Source: Teratosphaeria epicoccoides (taxonomy: Eukaryota; Ascomycota; Dothideomycetes; Mycosphaerellales; Teratosphaeriaceae). Taken from it: 21,422 nucleotides of DNA. Shown one piece after another: positions 19,159 to 21,422 of the stretch (positions are counted from its first letter, which is position 1; every line of letters starts with the position of its first letter). The notes beneath the pieces were generated by a model. It ran no database searches and was not told the origin of the DNA. It saw only the letters and a program-made list of their open reading frames with translations. The DNA lies in assembly GCA_021401465.1 (NCBI GenBank), contig JADDMT010000269.1, positions 1 through 21,422 on the forward strand, in the 5' to 3' direction. The position numbers and the translations under genes were made by a program.

Positions 19159-19166
19159 TTGAGCAC
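19159..19166 (+). other. Putative self-primer binding site of copy C
   Basis: TTGAGCAC starts two bases past the LTR and is complementary to GTGCTCAA, present in copy C' 39 bp downstream of the TATA box and as GTGCTTAA in copy C (19020-19027). No TGG occurs in the first 20 bases after the LTR. Confidence 0.42.
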
Positions 19167-19215
19167 CACTTCTAGGGAAGCATCAGGAGACTCGGCGAGT
19201 GCTTAACATACGCCT

Positions 19216-21102
19216 ATGTCAAGTAGTTCTTTAACTGTTAGTTCAAGCTCTAGCGACAGTCAACCGATACCACGAGAACAAGTTGCCGCTATACCTCAAA
19301 TCACGTAGTAGCTCGAATCCATTCACCTTAGCGAGATGGCTCTAGCATCCGTCGCAGGTTCAACTACCGGGAATAGACACGGCAACAACAGCTTCAAGAT
19401 AGGAAGCCCTACAGAGTTCATAGGACAACGATCTCAAGTCAAGATGTTTATCCTACAATGCCAGTTAGCATTTAACGTAGATATAGAACGGTTTACGACA
19501 CATCATAAGCGAATGATGTACATTGTCTCTTACCTAAAGGGACCGGCGTTCGAGTTTATCTAGCCTCATCTAACGGATTATCTGGATCACGTCAGCAGCG
19601 CCGAAGCCAGGAAGACGACGACTAGGGAGATTCTTAACTCAGACAAGTCTTTGTTTAAGGCATTACGCGAAGCGTTCAGGCTCGGTAATGAGCAACAAGA
19701 GGCCGAAAGAGCTCTCCTAGGAATCTAGCAGAAGGGTTCCGCCACGAAGTACCGCGCGGACTTTCAGACCCTCTCTGCTCGAGTCGACTAGAATGATAAC
19801 GCTTTAGCCGCTCAGTTCTACTAGGGACTAAAGGAGACGGTTAAAGATGAAATTGCCCGAGGAGATCGGCTAACGACATTCAAGGAAATGAGCGATCTCG
19901 CGATTAGAATCGATAATCGCATCTAGGAACGACAGCAAGAACGACAACATGGAAATCGCAAGCTGGCGCAGGCTAACCATAAGGTCTAACGATCGGCACT
20001 GAAATGGCGAAGCGATTACTACGGTCTCTAACCTATGGAGTTAGATGCGACTAAGGGGCGTCCGAGGAATGGACCCTAAGGAAAGCCGCGGAAGGGCTCT
20101 CCTCCCTAGAATAGTCTGAAGAAGCCATTCGACAAGAGTAATCTCGAGTGCCACAACTGCGGAAAGAAAGGACACTTTTCCCGCGAATGTTTTGCTAAGA
20201 AGCAACGACAAGAGCTGCCTAGGATAGAGCAGGCTCGCGCGACAACGACGGCACCTAAGCAAAAGGTCGCTGCTACTCGAGAACCGGACCATGCCGCACT
20301 TACTTGGACTACGTGCTACGACGACGATTGTCGAATTCACAAGAGTGATAAAGATGGTTCCGGATGGTACCCTAGCCGAAACAAGGCACAGTCGATCTAT
20401 GCGCTAAGGGGTACACCTTCTAGTACGATAGTCCTGAGAGAACAGGAACTAGAAGAAGAAGAAGAAGGTTCGGACGACAACTACGAGCTTGTCGAAGCCG
20501 TCATTCCTGATTCCGAGGAAGACGAGAGCATAGAGCGATAGGCCATGCCGCCACATGACATCGGACTTGACATTATCCGGATCATACAGAACTAGTAGGC
20601 TCAGGCTTGCCCATGGATTAATGGAGTACAACACGTCAACTAGCTTTAGTATGACGAACTAGCCGACCGTATGCGACGACACCTGAGGAGACTACCGGTC
20701 GTAGCTTAACCTCACGCGCATCAGAAAGTTGTCCAAGAAATTGTACCGTTCAGGGTAGAGTTCACGCCCTAGGGAGGCTACCTAACCCACAAAGGTATTC
20801 AGATTCCACGAGCGCTATGACTCCGAGTCTATCATTTAAAGATGGAGTACGCAAGGAACGCGCAGGAACAGCGAGGCCAAGAACGCGAACGATCTCTTAG
20901 GCCAGAAAACGGTAACGCTTACAGAAGAAGCCGAGACCGCACGATCCCTGAACTAGTCCGTGAAGACAGTTATTCGGGAAACGACGAGGTCCGCCGAAAT
21001 TAGACCTACGGACAGACCAGACAGGGCTGTAACGATGTGCCGCGATCGGCGCCAGATACGCGAACAACCTTAGAGTATGGTTGCACATCGACGAGACGCT
21101 AG
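19216..21102 (+). pseudogene. gag: gag of copy C with CCHC zinc knuckle
   Basis: ATG 19216 lies 60 bases past the LTR and opens a Ser-rich N-terminus. The capsid-like region (about 19390-19920) resembles the retrotransposon Gag domain, with a K-M-F-I-L-Q-C-Q block near 19441 and a Q-F-Y-(stop)-G-L-K block near 19813. An intact zinc knuckle follows (Cys 20149, Cys 20158, His 20173, Cys 20188). Next is a C-Y-D-D-D-C-R-I-H motif at 20314-20340, as in many fungal Ty3/gypsy polyproteins, then a long acidic linker (E-E-E-E-E-G-S-D-D near 20450-20480). The frame closes at TAG 21100-21102, overlapping the protease frame. At least a dozen TAG/TAA/TGA codons interrupt it, consistent with RIP. Gag would assemble the particle and package RNA. 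Confidence 0.82.
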
Positions 21103-21422
21103 CCAGGGCCTTAATAGATTCAGGATGTACTAGAATCTTCATGACGCCCAAGTTCGCCAGGACAGCTAGGATAAAGCTACAGGCGAAAACGAATGCTTTC
21201 TCGCTACAAGCGATCGATGGAAAGCCGGTCACGTACAACCAAGGAATAGTTGACGAGGAGACCGAGATGATGCCTCTGCGGATGGGACGCCACCGAGAGA
21301 TGCTCTAGTTCGACATCACGGAGTCGCTAGGCTCGGATGTAGTACTAGGGTTACTATGGCTAAGGAACGCTAACCCCTATATCGACTAGAAGAATGAGAG
21401 GATCTAGTTCCCAGAACTCTCA
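21033..21422 (+). pseudogene. Retropepsin-type protease at the start of pol, copy C (partial)
   Basis: This frame lies one base behind gag and is open from after TAA 21030-21032. It contains L-I-D-S-G-C-T at about 21111-21131, the aspartic protease active site, and the C-terminal V-V-L-G-L-L-W-L-R-x-x-N-P block near 21340-21380. Two TAGs near its end (21388-21390 and 21406-21408) fit mutated TGG/CAG codons. The protease cleaves the polyprotein during maturation. RT, RNase H and integrase should follow beyond the window. Confidence 0.8.

Larger units (their letters stand above)
18667..21422 (+). mobile_element. Ty3/gypsy-like retrotransposon copy C, right-truncated by the window edge
   Basis: 5' LTR, leader, gag and protease are present; RT onward lies outside. 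It is inserted in the Plavaka remnant. Bases CTATA (18662-18666) before the LTR are the predicted target duplication. Its first 1091 bp recur inverted as copy C' (6832-5742). It shares no obvious sequence with family AB. Confidence 0.9.

Noticed and set aside
20041..20340. Minus-strand 99-residue open frame
   Set aside because: Complement of gag including its zinc knuckle; no independent support.
20897..21238. Minus-strand 113-residue open frame
   Set aside because: Complement of the gag-protease junction with the L-I-D-S-G motif on the plus strand.

Overview
The window looks like a transposon-packed, mutated tract of a filamentous ascomycete (Pezizomycotina-type) genome. Every recognisable coding region belongs to a mobile element or to a decayed gene, and nearly all are riddled with TAG, TAA and TGA codons. 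These sit where relatives have Gln (CAG/CAA), Trp (TGG) or Arg (CGA). Aligned copies differ mainly by C-to-T and G-to-A transitions, most visibly CpA to TpA, with no net length change. This is the pattern of repeat-induced point mutation (RIP). No intact conventional host gene, tRNA, rRNA or CRISPR array was seen.

Three mobile-element families and one decayed gene are nested. (1) Family AB is a chromodomain Ty3/gypsy element (chromovirus). Copy A (1-5741) enters the window inside reverse transcriptase and ends with its 3' LTR. Copy B (7145-15313) is full length, with 360-bp LTRs and a 5-bp target duplication CTACC. A and B are collinear at a constant offset of 9572. (2) Family C is a second Ty3/gypsy-like element with a 490-bp LTR. 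Copy C (18667-21422, plus strand, running off the right edge) carries LTR, gag and protease. Copy C' (5742-6832, minus strand) carries LTR and the start of gag and is cut by copy A. Paired positions in C and C' sum to 25499. (3) A Plavaka-type (CACTA-related) DNA transposase remnant (about 17315-18666) is cut by copy C. (4) A decayed plus-strand gene with SNF2-helicase-like motifs (6833-7144, continuing at 15319 to about 16560) is cut by copy B. Its 5' part should lie left of the window, beyond C' and A.

The most unusual feature is in family AB. Between the end of pol and the 3' LTR lies about 2.4 kb of extra DNA holding a separate gene on the opposite strand: about 481 codons, a clean 51-bp fungal-type intron, a TATA box upstream of its ATG, a Cys/His cluster near the N-terminus and a very basic C-terminal half. 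Both copies carry it. In copy A its stop codon overlaps the TAG that closes the extended pol frame tail to tail; one A/T transversion in copy B removes both stops.

Both LTR families also lack a tRNA-like primer site after the LTR. Instead they have an 8-9 nt sequence complementary to a motif 34-39 bp downstream of the LTR TATA box, which suggests Tf1/sushi-type self-priming. The LTRs themselves hold candidate regulatory structure: a run of five hairpins in AB, and paired Gcn4/AP-1-type sites plus CACGTG hairpin repeats in C.
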